A stretch of DNA of 64,000 nt from JBFWNG01 sp050251195 (GTDB lineage: Bacteria; Bdellovibrionota_B; Oligoflexia; Oligoflexales; Oligoflexaceae). Positions 42,120 to 50,768 of this stretch are shown here, in pieces (position 1 is the first letter of the stretch; every line of letters begins with the position of its first letter). The notes beneath the pieces were generated by a model, which made no database searches, was not told where the DNA came from, and worked only from the letters and a program-made list of their open reading frames with translations. The stretch covers positions 62,001 to 126,000 of the forward strand of contig JBFWNG010000011.1 in NCBI GenBank assembly GCA_050251195.1, given 5' to 3'. The position numbers and the translations under genes are program-made.

Positions 42120-43871
42120 TTAAACCGCATCTTTGAATGAGTCGTCATCCGCGTCAAAATCAACCTGCTTGTTGGAGGTATTGTTTGGTCGAGTTTCCGT
42201 ATAGCTCATGTCTTCGTTTGGTGTCTTCATGCCCTTTTTGAAGGGAACGAGATTGCCTTTTTCCGCAGTTGGCATCATGTCCATAGATTGTCTTTGTGTG
42301 GCGTTGTAGCCATGAATCAGCCAATTGATGGTTGACGCGATTTTGCCAAGTTGTTGGCTTCTCTTGCGAAGTTGGGTTGAAAGTTCGTCAACTTTGCGCG
42401 ACGCTTCGGTGTTGGCTTGCGTGGCTTCGTCGATTTGAGACATTGCCTGAGATACTTGTTGTATCCCTTGCTTTTGCTCGTTATTCGCTTCGCTCACTGA
42501 TTCGACTTGCTTGCGGATCGCTTCGATCTGAGATGAAATCTGATCGAAAATTTTCTTCGCTTCCGTCGTCACTTCCTCGCCGCGAGAGATTCTTTCCTGT
42601 GTGCTCTTAACAAATCCCTGGACTTGTTTCTGGCTATCCTCGATGAGGCTTCGGATATCCGCCGCAGCGCCGCCTGAAAGTTGTGCTAGGTTGCCGACTT
42701 CTTCCGCAACAACAGCGAATCCGCGACCGTGCTGTCCGGCGCGCGCTGCTTCGATCGAAGCGTTGAATGATAGAAGTTGGGTCTTGAAAACGATGTCGTT
42801 GATGATGTTGGTCTTTTCCGCAATCGTCGTGATGACGGCGGAAATGTTTTCCAATTGGTCGTTCGCGGCTTTAATGCCTTCCATAGCGTCGACCAATTTG
42901 TGCATGACGTCTGTACCTTCTGCTGATTTTTGCGATACTGATTTAGCAGCATGGAGCGACGTTTGAGAAAGCTCGCTTGTACGGTCAACCATACTCGAGA
43001 TCTCAGACATCGCAGCAACGTTTTCTTGTACCGCTGCCGCTTGCTCATGTGAGCTTGAAGATACTGTATGAGAGGCGTTGTTTAAATCGACAGAAGATGT
43101 GTTGATGTTAGATGATTCCTTCGCAAGAGCTGATGCGACTTTGGTCAAGTTGCTATTTGCAGACCTGAGGATTGTGAAGGCGATGAACCATGCGAAAATA
43201 ATGGCGCCTGACAATGCGAAGATGATGTTTCGCGTGACTTCATTTGTATGCGCCATCTGCGTTGCGATTGGAAGCGAATATTCGAGGACACCCCGGACGT
43301 CTCCCAGTTTCCAGTCGGTCTTAGGGGAGTCTGCTCGGGTGTTGTGACAGCTGACGCAGGATTCAGCGACCATCTTATCCGGTTGAGCAACACGGAGGTA
43401 AGGTGTCCCGCCCATGGCGTCTTGACGGTAAAAGTATGTGGCATCCGGATTCTTTTGAAAATACGCTATCGCGTCTTGAGAAAATTGGTCAAGCTTGCGG
43501 TCCTTTCGGTTTGGAAACGGATGGGCACTGTACAAACTTAGGCGGGCCGCGTCCTTGGTCTTTGAGAATTCCTCGCTTAAATCTTGAATCAAAGTGGCGG
43601 GAAGGGGAATAGCATCTGCTTTGTCTTTGTGATCAAAGCTAATGTTAAAGTTTCCCGATTTAACTTTGCCAACGATGTTATTTGTGTAATAGGCGCGAAG
43701 GGTTTTCCACTCGTCGATAGCGTGTTGAGCGCTTTCAAGAGACGATTGAACCATGTTATCCGTGCTGGCTTTTTGAATGTACCAGGAAACGGCGGCTCCC
43801 GCGCAGGCAAGTACCAAGACCAGCGGAATAGAAACTCGGGCCGTTAAGTTCATCTTGTCAAGGAATCGCAT
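42120..43871 (-). CDS. Methyl-accepting chemoreceptor with heme c-binding DUF3365-like sensor
   Basis: This 583-residue receptor has helices at about 14-32 and 213-235. The periplasmic domain between them resembles Tll0287/DUF3365 sensors and holds a c-type heme site, Cys172-Val-Ser-Cys175-His176. The cytoplasmic part lacks a clear HAMP domain and ends in a coiled coil whose hairpin tip (IINDIVFKTQLLSFNASIEAARAGQHGRGFAVVAEEVGNLA) is the conserved MCP signalling region. A heme in the periplasm suggests redox, oxygen or NO sensing. It is the first gene of the chemotaxis operon. Heme attachment would need the Ccm system found at the right end of this window. Confidence 0.9.
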   Translation of the reverse strand: MRFLDKMNLTARVSIPLVLVLACAGAAVSWYIQKASTDNMVQSSLESAQHAIDEWKTLRAYYTNNIVGKVKSGNFNISFDHKDKADAIPLPATLIQDLSEEFSKTKDAARLSLYSAHPFPNRKDRKLDQFSQDAIAYFQKNPDATYFYRQDAMGGTPYLRVAQPDKMVAESCVSCHNTRADSPKTDWKLGDVRGVLEYSLPIATQMAHTNEVTRNIIFALSGAIIFAWFIAFTILRSANSNLTKVASALAKESSNINTSSVDLNNASHTVSSSSHEQAAAVQENVAAMSEISSMVDRTSELSQTSLHAAKSVSQKSAEGTDVMHKLVDAMEGIKAANDQLENISAVITTIAEKTNIINDIVFKTQLLSFNASIEAARAGQHGRGFAVVAEEVGNLAQLSGGAAADIRSLIEDSQKQVQGFVKSTQERISRGEEVTTEAKKIFDQISSQIEAIRKQVESVSEANNEQKQGIQQVSQAMSQIDEATQANTEASRKVDELSTQLRKRSQQLGKIASTINWLIHGYNATQRQSMDMMPTAEKGNLVPFKKGMKTPNEDMSYTETRPNNTSNKQVDFDADDDSFKDAV

Positions 43872-44003
43872 ACTAACCCTCCAGAAAATCGTGAAAAAGA
43901 TGGATGATGTCGCTTGATTCGAAGGAGGCAGCGTATTTACTGCCCATCAGAGCCCCTATCGTCGGTGTAAGACGATCCTTTACCACGAGACCGCACTAAA
44001 TTT

Positions 44004-44708
44004 TTATCCCGCCAGTTTTTTTGCTGTTTTCATGAATGTTTCGCGTAAGTTTTGTAAGATGTTGCATTCTTCGTCAAAAGCGAGAAATCCAAGTTGGTTT
44101 TCCCCTCTTATATGAAAACCAGTCGAATCCACCGCTGCCATTTGGCATTTGCCTGAGATTCGAAGTTTTCTGCCAGCTTTATCGATCACGTCTTGGTGAT
44201 CCTCGCTCATATGTTTTATGACACTCGCCGCATCGGCGGACCATGAGAACGAATAATGATTGCGGTCATAGTCAATCCAAGTGACGTCTCCGAAACCACC
44301 GATGAAACGCACGCGGCTGACCTCGAGTTTGTAGAATTCGAATCCACCAAGTCGAAGGTAATTTCTTTGTTTTGGAAAGAACCCAAAATAGCGGTCCTTA
44401 ACGTAGTCGGAAGGCTGCCCTAGAGGCACAGCGTTGCCCACCAAAGTGACCCTTGTTGCGGATTGCATCTCCGACGGTTCGAGAGATTCCGTGATACAGA
44501 GGGAAGTTTTCGTCGAGTGCTTTAGATTTTTCGTATGTTCTGCCAGATGACTGATAAGAATCACTGGATTACCATTTTCGTCCAAACAATAGGTGACGGC
44601 GGAGGCAAAAGGATAATCCGGCATCGTGGCGGATTGAGTCGCAAGAACGCCCGAAGGATGTGAGTTCAGAAAATGGAACAGTTTTCGACTGGATTCTTTC
44701 TGTGTCAT
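44004..44708 (-). CDS. HugZ-like FMN/heme split-barrel protein
   Basis: This 234-residue protein has a pyridoxamine-phosphate-oxidase-like split barrel (residues about 8-150, LATQSATMPDYPFASAVTYCLDENGNPVIL) and a C-terminal DUF2470-type domain (VIKHMSEDHQDVIDKA). This is the layout of HugZ heme oxygenases and of flavin-reductase-like relatives. It may bind or degrade heme; the sequence alone does not separate those options. The ATG at 44708 is used because GGAGG lies nine bases upstream. That site is inside a stable hairpin, see 44713-44751. Confidence 0.8.
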   Translation of the reverse strand: MTQKESSRKLFHFLNSHPSGVLATQSATMPDYPFASAVTYCLDENGNPVILISHLAEHTKNLKHSTKTSLCITESLEPSEMQSATRVTLVGNAVPLGQPSDYVKDRYFGFFPKQRNYLRLGGFEFYKLEVSRVRFIGGFGDVTWIDYDRNHYSFSWSADAASVIKHMSEDHQDVIDKAGRKLRISGKCQMAAVDSTGFHIRGENQLGFLAFDEECNILQNLRETFMKTAKKLAG

Positions 44709-44712
44709 AAAC

Positions 44713-44751
44713 AAAACCTCCGGAAAGCATTCTCGGCATTCCGGAGGTTTT
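44713..44751 (-). terminator. Hairpin containing the ribosome site of the HugZ-like gene
   Basis: AAAACCTCCGGAA and TTCCGGAGGTTTT are perfect 13-base arms around a 13-base loop. On the minus strand the second arm runs into TTTTGTTT, as in an intrinsic terminator for the VWA lipoprotein gene that ends at 44794. The same arm holds the GGAGG of the HugZ-like gene, so read-through transcripts would have that site locked in the stem. Confidence 0.7.
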
Positions 44752-44793
44752 TATTAGGTGGTTCGACGCTGTTCAGACACTAGAATAACAGAT

Positions 44794-45729
44794 TCAAGGT
44801 AGCGAGTAGAACTCGACGATTATTTTATCACCCTTCTTCGTTTCCGCCAAAACGGTAAGAGCGCCTTGAGGGTCGATCTGGTAATCCGACGCGGCAAGGA
44901 CGTTGCCGTTAAGCGTTACTTTAATGGCTTTGCTCGAATCAATTTTTTGGGAAATTTGAAACTTTTTCTCGCTGCGATTTACGATGGAGTTAGCGAGATC
45001 TTTAACAAGGGTGCCCCAGTCTTTAATACAAAGGTCAAGAACGAGTCCGTCAGTGCTCTGTGACAGGTCTTTATATTCGTTGCCGACCGCTTGTATATTG
45101 CAGTTCGAGTTGTCGGGGTCCTGACCTTCTGTAAGACCAATGATCGCATTCACCGTGACCTTTTTGCCAAGTTTAGAATCGAAGTCACTTGCGTTGTTGC
45201 CCGCGCCGTCAGCATTGTCGTCCGTTATGATGACGACTTCATGTCCCGCTTCGCTTCGAAACGGCAAGGGCGGCGACCCTTCAGAGTAGAATTCATTAAG
45301 GATGCTGATGGCGTCGTGGGATCCGACTTTCTTTTCCACCACCGCAAACTTTTCTTTGGGCAAATCTTCGGGAAACTCAAACCCTGAGTTGTTGTGACTT
45401 GGGCCGCTCCCCATCGCGATGATGTGAGCGTCAACGCCCTGATCCTGAAGCTGGTTGAAAAAAACAGTCATGTTCTTTTCCAAGTCTGCTTTTTCTTCAA
45501 TCATGCTGCGACTAGTATCCATTGCAATTACGATATCGACGGGAGATCTTGCTTCTGTAGCTCCAACTTCAAAGGTTTGTTGAATTGCCGCTCCAGGTTG
45601 TTGGTCGACTTGCTGGTTCGCTGCGGCCTTTTTGCCGTTGTCGCCCGTGAATTCGGAATCGCCGCAATTCGTGACCAGCGCGAACGTGGCGAACAAACCC
45701 AGGGACCACCTGATGTGTGTCTTTTTCAT
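44794..45729 (-). CDS. VWA-domain lipoprotein with C-terminal beta module
   Basis: This 311-residue lipoprotein (lipid Cys in LVTNCGDS) has an Asn/Gln-rich linker and a von Willebrand factor A domain from about residue 64, with the metal-ion site DTSRS at VIAMDTSRSM. The C-terminal 55 residues (KAIKVTLNGNVLAASDYQ..., ending KIIVEFYSLP) form a beta module that recurs six times in the VWA protein at 46509. VWA domains bind protein ligands through a metal ion, so this is a likely surface adhesion or complex-forming protein. Start at 45729 follows AGAGGAA; the upstream Met lacks a site and would spoil the signal peptide. Confidence 0.82.
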   Translation of the reverse strand: MKKTHIRWSLGLFATFALVTNCGDSEFTGDNGKKAAANQQVDQQPGAAIQQTFEVGATEARSPVDIVIAMDTSRSMIEEKADLEKNMTVFFNQLQDQGVDAHIIAMGSGPSHNNSGFEFPEDLPKEKFAVVEKKVGSHDAISILNEFYSEGSPPLPFRSEAGHEVVIITDDNADGAGNNASDFDSKLGKKVTVNAIIGLTEGQDPDNSNCNIQAVGNEYKDLSQSTDGLVLDLCIKDWGTLVKDLANSIVNRSEKKFQISQKIDSSKAIKVTLNGNVLAASDYQIDPQGALTVLAETKKGDKIIVEFYSLP

Positions 45730-45970
45730 ATACGTTCCTCTTACGGAAGTTTTCAAAGATAATGGTTGCAAAATTCATACCTTTAGACAGTTCGTTCTAA
45801 GACATTGAACTCCATCGTCTTTTCAAAGCCGCGACTGTGCAATGGTTTGACAGTGTCTGTTTCCTAAGCGGGAAAAGCCATTCTGGGGCTGTGAATTTAG
45901 CTAGGTTTTCTCTGGTTTAGAGGTTGGCTTGTGGCTTGCAATCAAGAAGATATCTACACGCGAGGGAAAT

Positions 45971-46357
45971 ATGAAACTTATGCTTACGGCTATTGCAGCA
46001 TTATTTTTGGCGGCCTGTTCTTACAAGGCAGAAAATTCCATTACGTCTTCTCAAATAGAGTCGAGCACGCAGTGCGAAACTGCTCTTGATAGCGGTGCGA
46101 CGCTTTCTATGAACCTATCCCATGAACAGTTGACGATTTTGCAACGAGTGCCTCGCCATACCCTGGTAGCTCCGATTCGAGTCGGAGTCGAACCGGCGTC
46201 GCCCGATGCTTATCCTGCGGGAAAAAATGACTTTTATTGCGAAACTAGGAGTCTCATGGGGTTCAAGGTTGCCTTTGACGTAACGCAAGGATTTTTAAAG
46301 GTTTCTGAGTATCCTGTCTTGGGCACTCCGCGGCATCGATATTACCGTTTTCGTTGA
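45971..46357 (+). CDS. Small hypothetical lipoprotein
   Basis: I do not recognise this 128-residue protein. A standard lipoprotein signal (KLMLTAIAALFLAACSY) is followed by a polar, mostly beta domain with two further cysteines (residues about 36 and 96) that could form a disulfide. GAGGGAAAT precedes the ATG. The 241-base gap before it, between divergent genes, must hold both promoters, though I cannot pick them out firmly. It is upstream of and parallel to the large VWA gene. Confidence 0.7.
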   Translation: MKLMLTAIAALFLAACSYKAENSITSSQIESSTQCETALDSGATLSMNLSHEQLTILQRVPRHTLVAPIRVGVEPASPDAYPAGKNDFYCETRSLMGFKVAFDVTQGFLKVSEYPVLGTPRHRYYRFR

Positions 46358-46508
46358 AGAAAATATTCATTTTATGACGGCACGCTCCTTCCCAAAAAAT
46401 AAGCCTGCAAGGTAGTAATTTTGCGGTATTCTTTCGATTTCCTTTAACTTTTGGGTGAAATTCTCCGATAGGGCTTATGCATAGAAAAATCGTGAGAGGT
46501 TTGCCATC

Positions 46509-48608
46509 ATGAGCATAAGAAATTTGGTGCATCGCACAGGAGTCGTGTCCATTTGCGGATTGGTCGTTTCCTATTGCGCTCCGGCAAAGTTTAGGGCCAT
46601 TCACGATCGCGAAGGCGCATCCCAAAATAGCGGCGAAGTCGAAGGCGAAAATTCAACCCGCTCCGGCGAAGGCGAAGTCAATGAAACCGACGGCGCACGT
46701 CCCGACAAAAGTACGACTTTGGAAAAAGACTTCCTTGTCTCAGGACAAGGGTCAAGCGCCGAAACGTTCGCTCTTACGGCAGGCGGTGTAAAACAAGAAA
46801 TCCAGCTTCAATCTTCAAATCAAAATATCGACATTGATCAGATAACCCGTCCTACCGTCCAAAAGGAATTTCATCAAGGCCATGATGCCTCTGCCTATAC
46901 CGACACATTCACCCAAATAAAGGGCGGCGGTGTAATCGATATATTGATTGTGATGGATAACTCAGGTTCGATGTCTCAAGAGCAAGCAAATATGGCGACC
47001 AAGATGGCTCCGCTACTTAGTTCGTTGACGAATGCGAACTGGAAAATTGGTGTCGTGACAACCGACCCGAACCATAACTGCATGCGCGCCGTTATATCAA
47101 AAGGCGATACAAACGCAACCTCGGCATTCGCATCGGCGATGTCCGCTGGGTCTAGCGGCTCCGGCGAAGAGTACGGCCTTAAGATGGCGGTTCGCGGCTT
47201 GAGCTGCACGAATACCAACTGGTTGCGTCAGGGATCTTCACTTGCCGTATTGATTGTGAGTGACGAGGATAACTGCAGCGACGGCAATTGCCCTAACGGA
47301 TCATTCGATTACGAGAGTTCCCATTACGTTGGGGATTACATAAAGAATACTTTGAACCGCGACCTAGGCACCAAAGCCAGGATGTACGGGATTATTTGGG
47401 AACCAACTGTTTCCCAGTCCGCATGTTCGACGGGATATAACAAGGGCAACGTTTATGCTCAATCGGTCGCCTATACGGGCGGTTCGACGGGCAGCATTTG
47501 TGCAACCAACTATACTTCTATTTTGAACAGAATGTCTTCAGAAATGGCAACGACATTGCAAAACCAGTTTGTTCTTAAATATACGCCAAACGCAGGATCG
47601 GTAAGCGTCACAGTTCAAGACGTCGGCAGCTTGATGCCGGTTGCATGGACAGGATTTACAGTGTCTGGAAACGTTCTAACCTTTACGCAAATTCCTCCTG
47701 AAGGATCAACCATCAAGGTTTCGTATCAGTATGGCTCGATAACCATCACCAAACGTTTTGACCTAGGCGAAAAACCGGCAGACGGAACGCTCCAAGTCAT
47801 GGTGGACGGCGTGGGTGTGGGTGATACGAGTTACACTCTTGGCGCCGACAACGTCATTGAGTTTGGAACGGCGCCAGCGGCAAATGCCGTGGTAAAAGCA
47901 AGCTTCAAAAGCGACGTTCCGTTCCTTAAAGAATTTGACATCGGACCCGTGGGAATAGTTGACGTAAAAGTTGACGGAGTTTCAACGACCGACTACACGT
48001 ATGACGCCATCACAGGCAAGATAACGTTCGGAACCGCTCCCAATGAAGGCGCGGCCATTACGGTCGAACAGGGGCAGCTGACTTACCCGTTTGCTGCCAT
48101 GGGCGATAATCCCAGAGGGTTCAAATATAGTCTCAAGGGCCTAGGCAAGACTATTCCTGCGGGTCGAATCGTCGTGGACGCAAGCGATATCACGATTGAT
48201 GCGCAAGACTTTTATGTGGGCGAGTATTTGGTTATCGAATACAAGAACGACGCATCCTTTCAAGGTAAGGTCGAACTTGCACACGATCCGATCGCTGGAA
48301 CGGTAAAATTTGACACTGCGAAGGCTCCTGACTGCGCTAGTACCGATCTTACCATTGCGGGCAAGATCATTGCGTGGGATTGCGAAGTGCCGGACGACGC
48401 GGAACTCAGCGTTTCCTATAATTACAAGAAGGCGGTTCTCGCTGAATTCACCCTCGACAACCCGTACGATCCAAACCTCGGCGTTTGGAAGGTATTTGTT
48501 GACGGCAAGGAAGTGTTTAACTACAACCGCAGCAACAATACGATATCGTTCCCCTATGAACTCATAGACGGCGCGAAAGTGAGCGTACAAGTTCACTACG
48601 AAATCTAA
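46509..48608 (+). CDS. VWA-domain surface protein with six tandem beta modules
   Basis: This 699-residue exported protein has an N-terminal signal with a Cys at VSYCAP (a non-standard lipobox), an acidic low-complexity linker, a VWA domain from about residue 142 with metal site DNSGS (VMDNSGSM), and from about residue 355 six successive modules of 53-60 residues. Each module has the shape VxVDGxxxxDYTYDxxxGxIxFGTAPxxGAxIxVxY, for example VDVKVDGVSTTDYTYD. One copy closes the VWA protein at 44794. The domain order suggests an adhesin or surface organiser. Four cysteines in the VWA part probably form disulfides. Confidence 0.8.
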   Translation: MSIRNLVHRTGVVSICGLVVSYCAPAKFRAIHDREGASQNSGEVEGENSTRSGEGEVNETDGARPDKSTTLEKDFLVSGQGSSAETFALTAGGVKQEIQLQSSNQNIDIDQITRPTVQKEFHQGHDASAYTDTFTQIKGGGVIDILIVMDNSGSMSQEQANMATKMAPLLSSLTNANWKIGVVTTDPNHNCMRAVISKGDTNATSAFASAMSAGSSGSGEEYGLKMAVRGLSCTNTNWLRQGSSLAVLIVSDEDNCSDGNCPNGSFDYESSHYVGDYIKNTLNRDLGTKARMYGIIWEPTVSQSACSTGYNKGNVYAQSVAYTGGSTGSICATNYTSILNRMSSEMATTLQNQFVLKYTPNAGSVSVTVQDVGSLMPVAWTGFTVSGNVLTFTQIPPEGSTIKVSYQYGSITITKRFDLGEKPADGTLQVMVDGVGVGDTSYTLGADNVIEFGTAPAANAVVKASFKSDVPFLKEFDIGPVGIVDVKVDGVSTTDYTYDAITGKITFGTAPNEGAAITVEQGQLTYPFAAMGDNPRGFKYSLKGLGKTIPAGRIVVDASDITIDAQDFYVGEYLVIEYKNDASFQGKVELAHDPIAGTVKFDTAKAPDCASTDLTIAGKIIAWDCEVPDDAELSVSYNYKKAVLAEFTLDNPYDPNLGVWKVFVDGKEVFNYNRSNNTISFPYELIDGAKVSVQVHYEI

Positions 48609-48638
48609 AAATAACTCGGACGCTCAAGTGCGAGTTCG

Positions 48639-48667
48639 AATGCCCAGCGCGAAGCGTTGGGCATTTT
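48639..48667. terminator. Bidirectional intrinsic terminator
   Basis: AATGCCCAGCGC-GAA-GCGTTGGGCATT makes a 12-pair stem with one G-U pair, followed on the plus strand by TTT. It lies between the convergent VWA gene and the lipoprotein gene at 48669 and can serve both. Confidence 0.8.
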
Positions 48668-48668
48668 A

Positions 48669-49385
48669 CTATTCGCAAGAACTCTCGGATAGCCGCGTTA
48701 CCTTGACCGAACGGGCATCCCATAGATTGCGCCGGTCGAGTTTATAATTCGTCGAGGTAAGGTAGTCCACCATCCACTTAGGCATTTTCTCGGAAAGGCC
48801 GCGAAGGAATTCGCTTACGTTGTCCACGGTCCCGCCGTTCTCGGCGGAGACGCCCATATAAGGACCTTTCTGATTTAACAGAACAGCCCCGTTGCTGCCT
48901 TTGATTTCCACTTGCATTCCAGGGGCGACTGCGATGGAGTCAAACGTCCGACATACGGCTTCTTCGATATCATGCGTTCCTTCGTCGGTCGCACAGGAGT
49001 TCTCTTTCGCCGTGGTTGGCGCTAGATACGGCTGATCGGACGCGTTGAGGTATATTCCGCCGGCTGTGTCAAAGGTTTCGCCGTGGGATATTGGTTTGCC
49101 CGACAACGTTAAGGGGAAGGTAGAATTGTAGCCAAGACCGAAGTAGGCCCCACTTACGGCAAACCAGCATTTGCTTAGGTCGTTGGCCGTATCGAGAGTG
49201 CCCTCTCCCGTACTAGATTTTGGTTCAGGTTTTTTGTCAGGATCTGCGTCTTCCGTTTCCTTTGGAACGGTCGTTTCCGAATCGCTTGGCGTTTGGCGAA
49301 CTTTATCTTCCTTGCTTTGGAACTTGGAAGAGCTCTTGTTGCAACCCAGTACGGCCAACGCCGCTATTGTCACCAGTGTTTTCAT
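48669..49385 (-). CDS. Hypothetical lipoprotein downstream of aspartokinase
   Basis: I cannot assign a family to this 238-residue lipoprotein. Its signal (LVTIAALAVLGCNKSS) is followed by about 50 residues rich in Glu, Asp, Lys, Pro and Ser, then a globular domain with four Cys (WFAVSGAYFGLGYNS; ENSCATDEG; EEAVCRTF; SESSCE). It begins six bases after the aspartokinase stop and may be translated from the same transcript, although the functions look unrelated. Confidence 0.72.
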   Translation of the reverse strand: MKTLVTIAALAVLGCNKSSSKFQSKEDKVRQTPSDSETTVPKETEDADPDKKPEPKSSTGEGTLDTANDLSKCWFAVSGAYFGLGYNSTFPLTLSGKPISHGETFDTAGGIYLNASDQPYLAPTTAKENSCATDEGTHDIEEAVCRTFDSIAVAPGMQVEIKGSNGAVLLNQKGPYMGVSAENGGTVDNVSEFLRGLSEKMPKWMVDYLTSTNYKLDRRNLWDARSVKVTRLSESSCE

Positions 49386-49391
49386 CGCGCC

Positions 49392-50642
49392 TTATGCCTC
49401 CAAAAATGCAGCGTGCAGCAGTTGTGCCGCCTTTTTTGTATCCGCTTCGTCGATGACGCAAGAAATCTTGATTTCCGAAGTAGAGATCATGTGAATTTCG
49501 ATATTGTTCTGGGCAAGAACCCTGAAGCAACGGCTTGCCACGCCTGGGTGACTTTGCATGCCGATTCCGACGCACGATATTTTGGAGAGCCCTTCCTCCG
49601 CGCGAATAGAGGCTTTTTGCCGCTGCTTTTCGTTCCATTGACCCAGGATAGAAAGTGCGCGATCTTTTTCGCCCCGATTAAGTGAAAAGCCCAATTGCAT
49701 TTCGTCTTTATTGGACGTGCGATTGTGAACGATTATATCGACGTTGATTTCGCTCTTTGCGATCAGCTCGAATATTTCGGAGATTGTGTGCACGCCCGGG
49801 TTCAGGTTTTCAATGGTCAATTTGGCTATTTGTTGGTCTACCGTGACTCCCGAAACGACGGGCGCTTCCAGTTTTTCTTGTTCGCTCAAGCTCATGATGA
49901 CAGTCCTTTCGTGGGTATCTGGCTGGAAAGTGTTCCGAACAGTGAGCGGCATACGATACTTCGCAGCGATTTCGACGGAACGCGCATGGAGCACCTTGCT
50001 ACCTAAGGAGGCCATCTCAAACGCAAGGTCGTAATCGAGAACAGGACACAATTTCGCGGCGCTGACCATGCGTGGATCGGCTGTGTAAAAGCCGTTCACG
50101 TCCGTGTTGATTTCGCAAAAATCAGCTTTTAGCGCGATCGCAATGGCAACGGCGCTCGTGTCGCTGCCACCGCGGCCAAGCGTCGTAATTTCCATGTCCT
50201 GGGTTACGCCTTGAAAACCGGCGATGACAGGAATTTCTCCGTTGCGCCAGCACTCTTCGATTTTTTCTGTTCTGATGCTGGCAATTCGGGCTTTACTGTG
50301 AAAGCTGTCCGTATAGATGCCCAGTTGGTACGCGAGCAAGCTTCTCGCTTTCGCGCCGCATCGTTCGATCGCCGCCGCGACAAGCGCGGTAGATATCTGC
50401 TCTCCGGCGGCGACGGCCATGTCGTAATTGCGCTTCGACGCGTCTGGATTAATTTGGTTCATGAGAGCGACGAGTCGATTGGTCTCTCCGGACATCGCGC
50501 TCACCACAACTGCACAGCGGAGCTTGTGCTCACGGTTGAGCCGTACAACGCGCTCCGCCACGTGGACAATGCGTTCTGGGCTGCCAACGGAGGTGCCGCC
50601 ATATTTTTGAACTACCGTTGCACTCGGGAACTTACTATACAT
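49392..50642 (-). CDS. lysC: Aspartate kinase with two ACT domains
   Basis: This 416-residue enzyme phosphorylates aspartate, the first step to lysine, threonine, methionine and diaminopimelate. VQKYGGTSVGSPERI is the kinase N-terminus, TTLGRGGSDTSAVAIA the aspartate-binding loop, and GFYTADPRMVSAAK the nucleotide region. Two ACT domains follow (about 270-345 and 350-415; VSGVTVDQQIAKLTIENL and SKISCVGIGMQSHPGVA), which normally bind lysine or threonine for feedback control. The length fits the class of single-function aspartokinases. The 126-base leader shows no lysine riboswitch-like structure by eye. Confidence 0.93.
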   Translation of the reverse strand: MYSKFPSATVVQKYGGTSVGSPERIVHVAERVVRLNREHKLRCAVVVSAMSGETNRLVALMNQINPDASKRNYDMAVAAGEQISTALVAAAIERCGAKARSLLAYQLGIYTDSFHSKARIASIRTEKIEECWRNGEIPVIAGFQGVTQDMEITTLGRGGSDTSAVAIAIALKADFCEINTDVNGFYTADPRMVSAAKLCPVLDYDLAFEMASLGSKVLHARSVEIAAKYRMPLTVRNTFQPDTHERTVIMSLSEQEKLEAPVVSGVTVDQQIAKLTIENLNPGVHTISEIFELIAKSEINVDIIVHNRTSNKDEMQLGFSLNRGEKDRALSILGQWNEKQRQKASIRAEEGLSKISCVGIGMQSHPGVASRCFRVLAQNNIEIHMISTSEIKISCVIDEADTKKAAQLLHAAFLEA

Positions 50643-50768
50643 ACCGGCAAAATATAAAAATTAGGGTTCGCACATTATGCCACCTACCATAAGAAAACGC
50701 GAGAGATAAAAACTTTGTTTGACTATAAGGTCCTGAATTGTTTCAATATCGTATAAACGAGAGACGAA

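Noticed and set aside
50643..50768. A lysine riboswitch in front of the aspartokinase gene
   Set aside because: The 126-base leader between divergent genes is AT-rich, too short for the lysine aptamer, and shows no matching helices.
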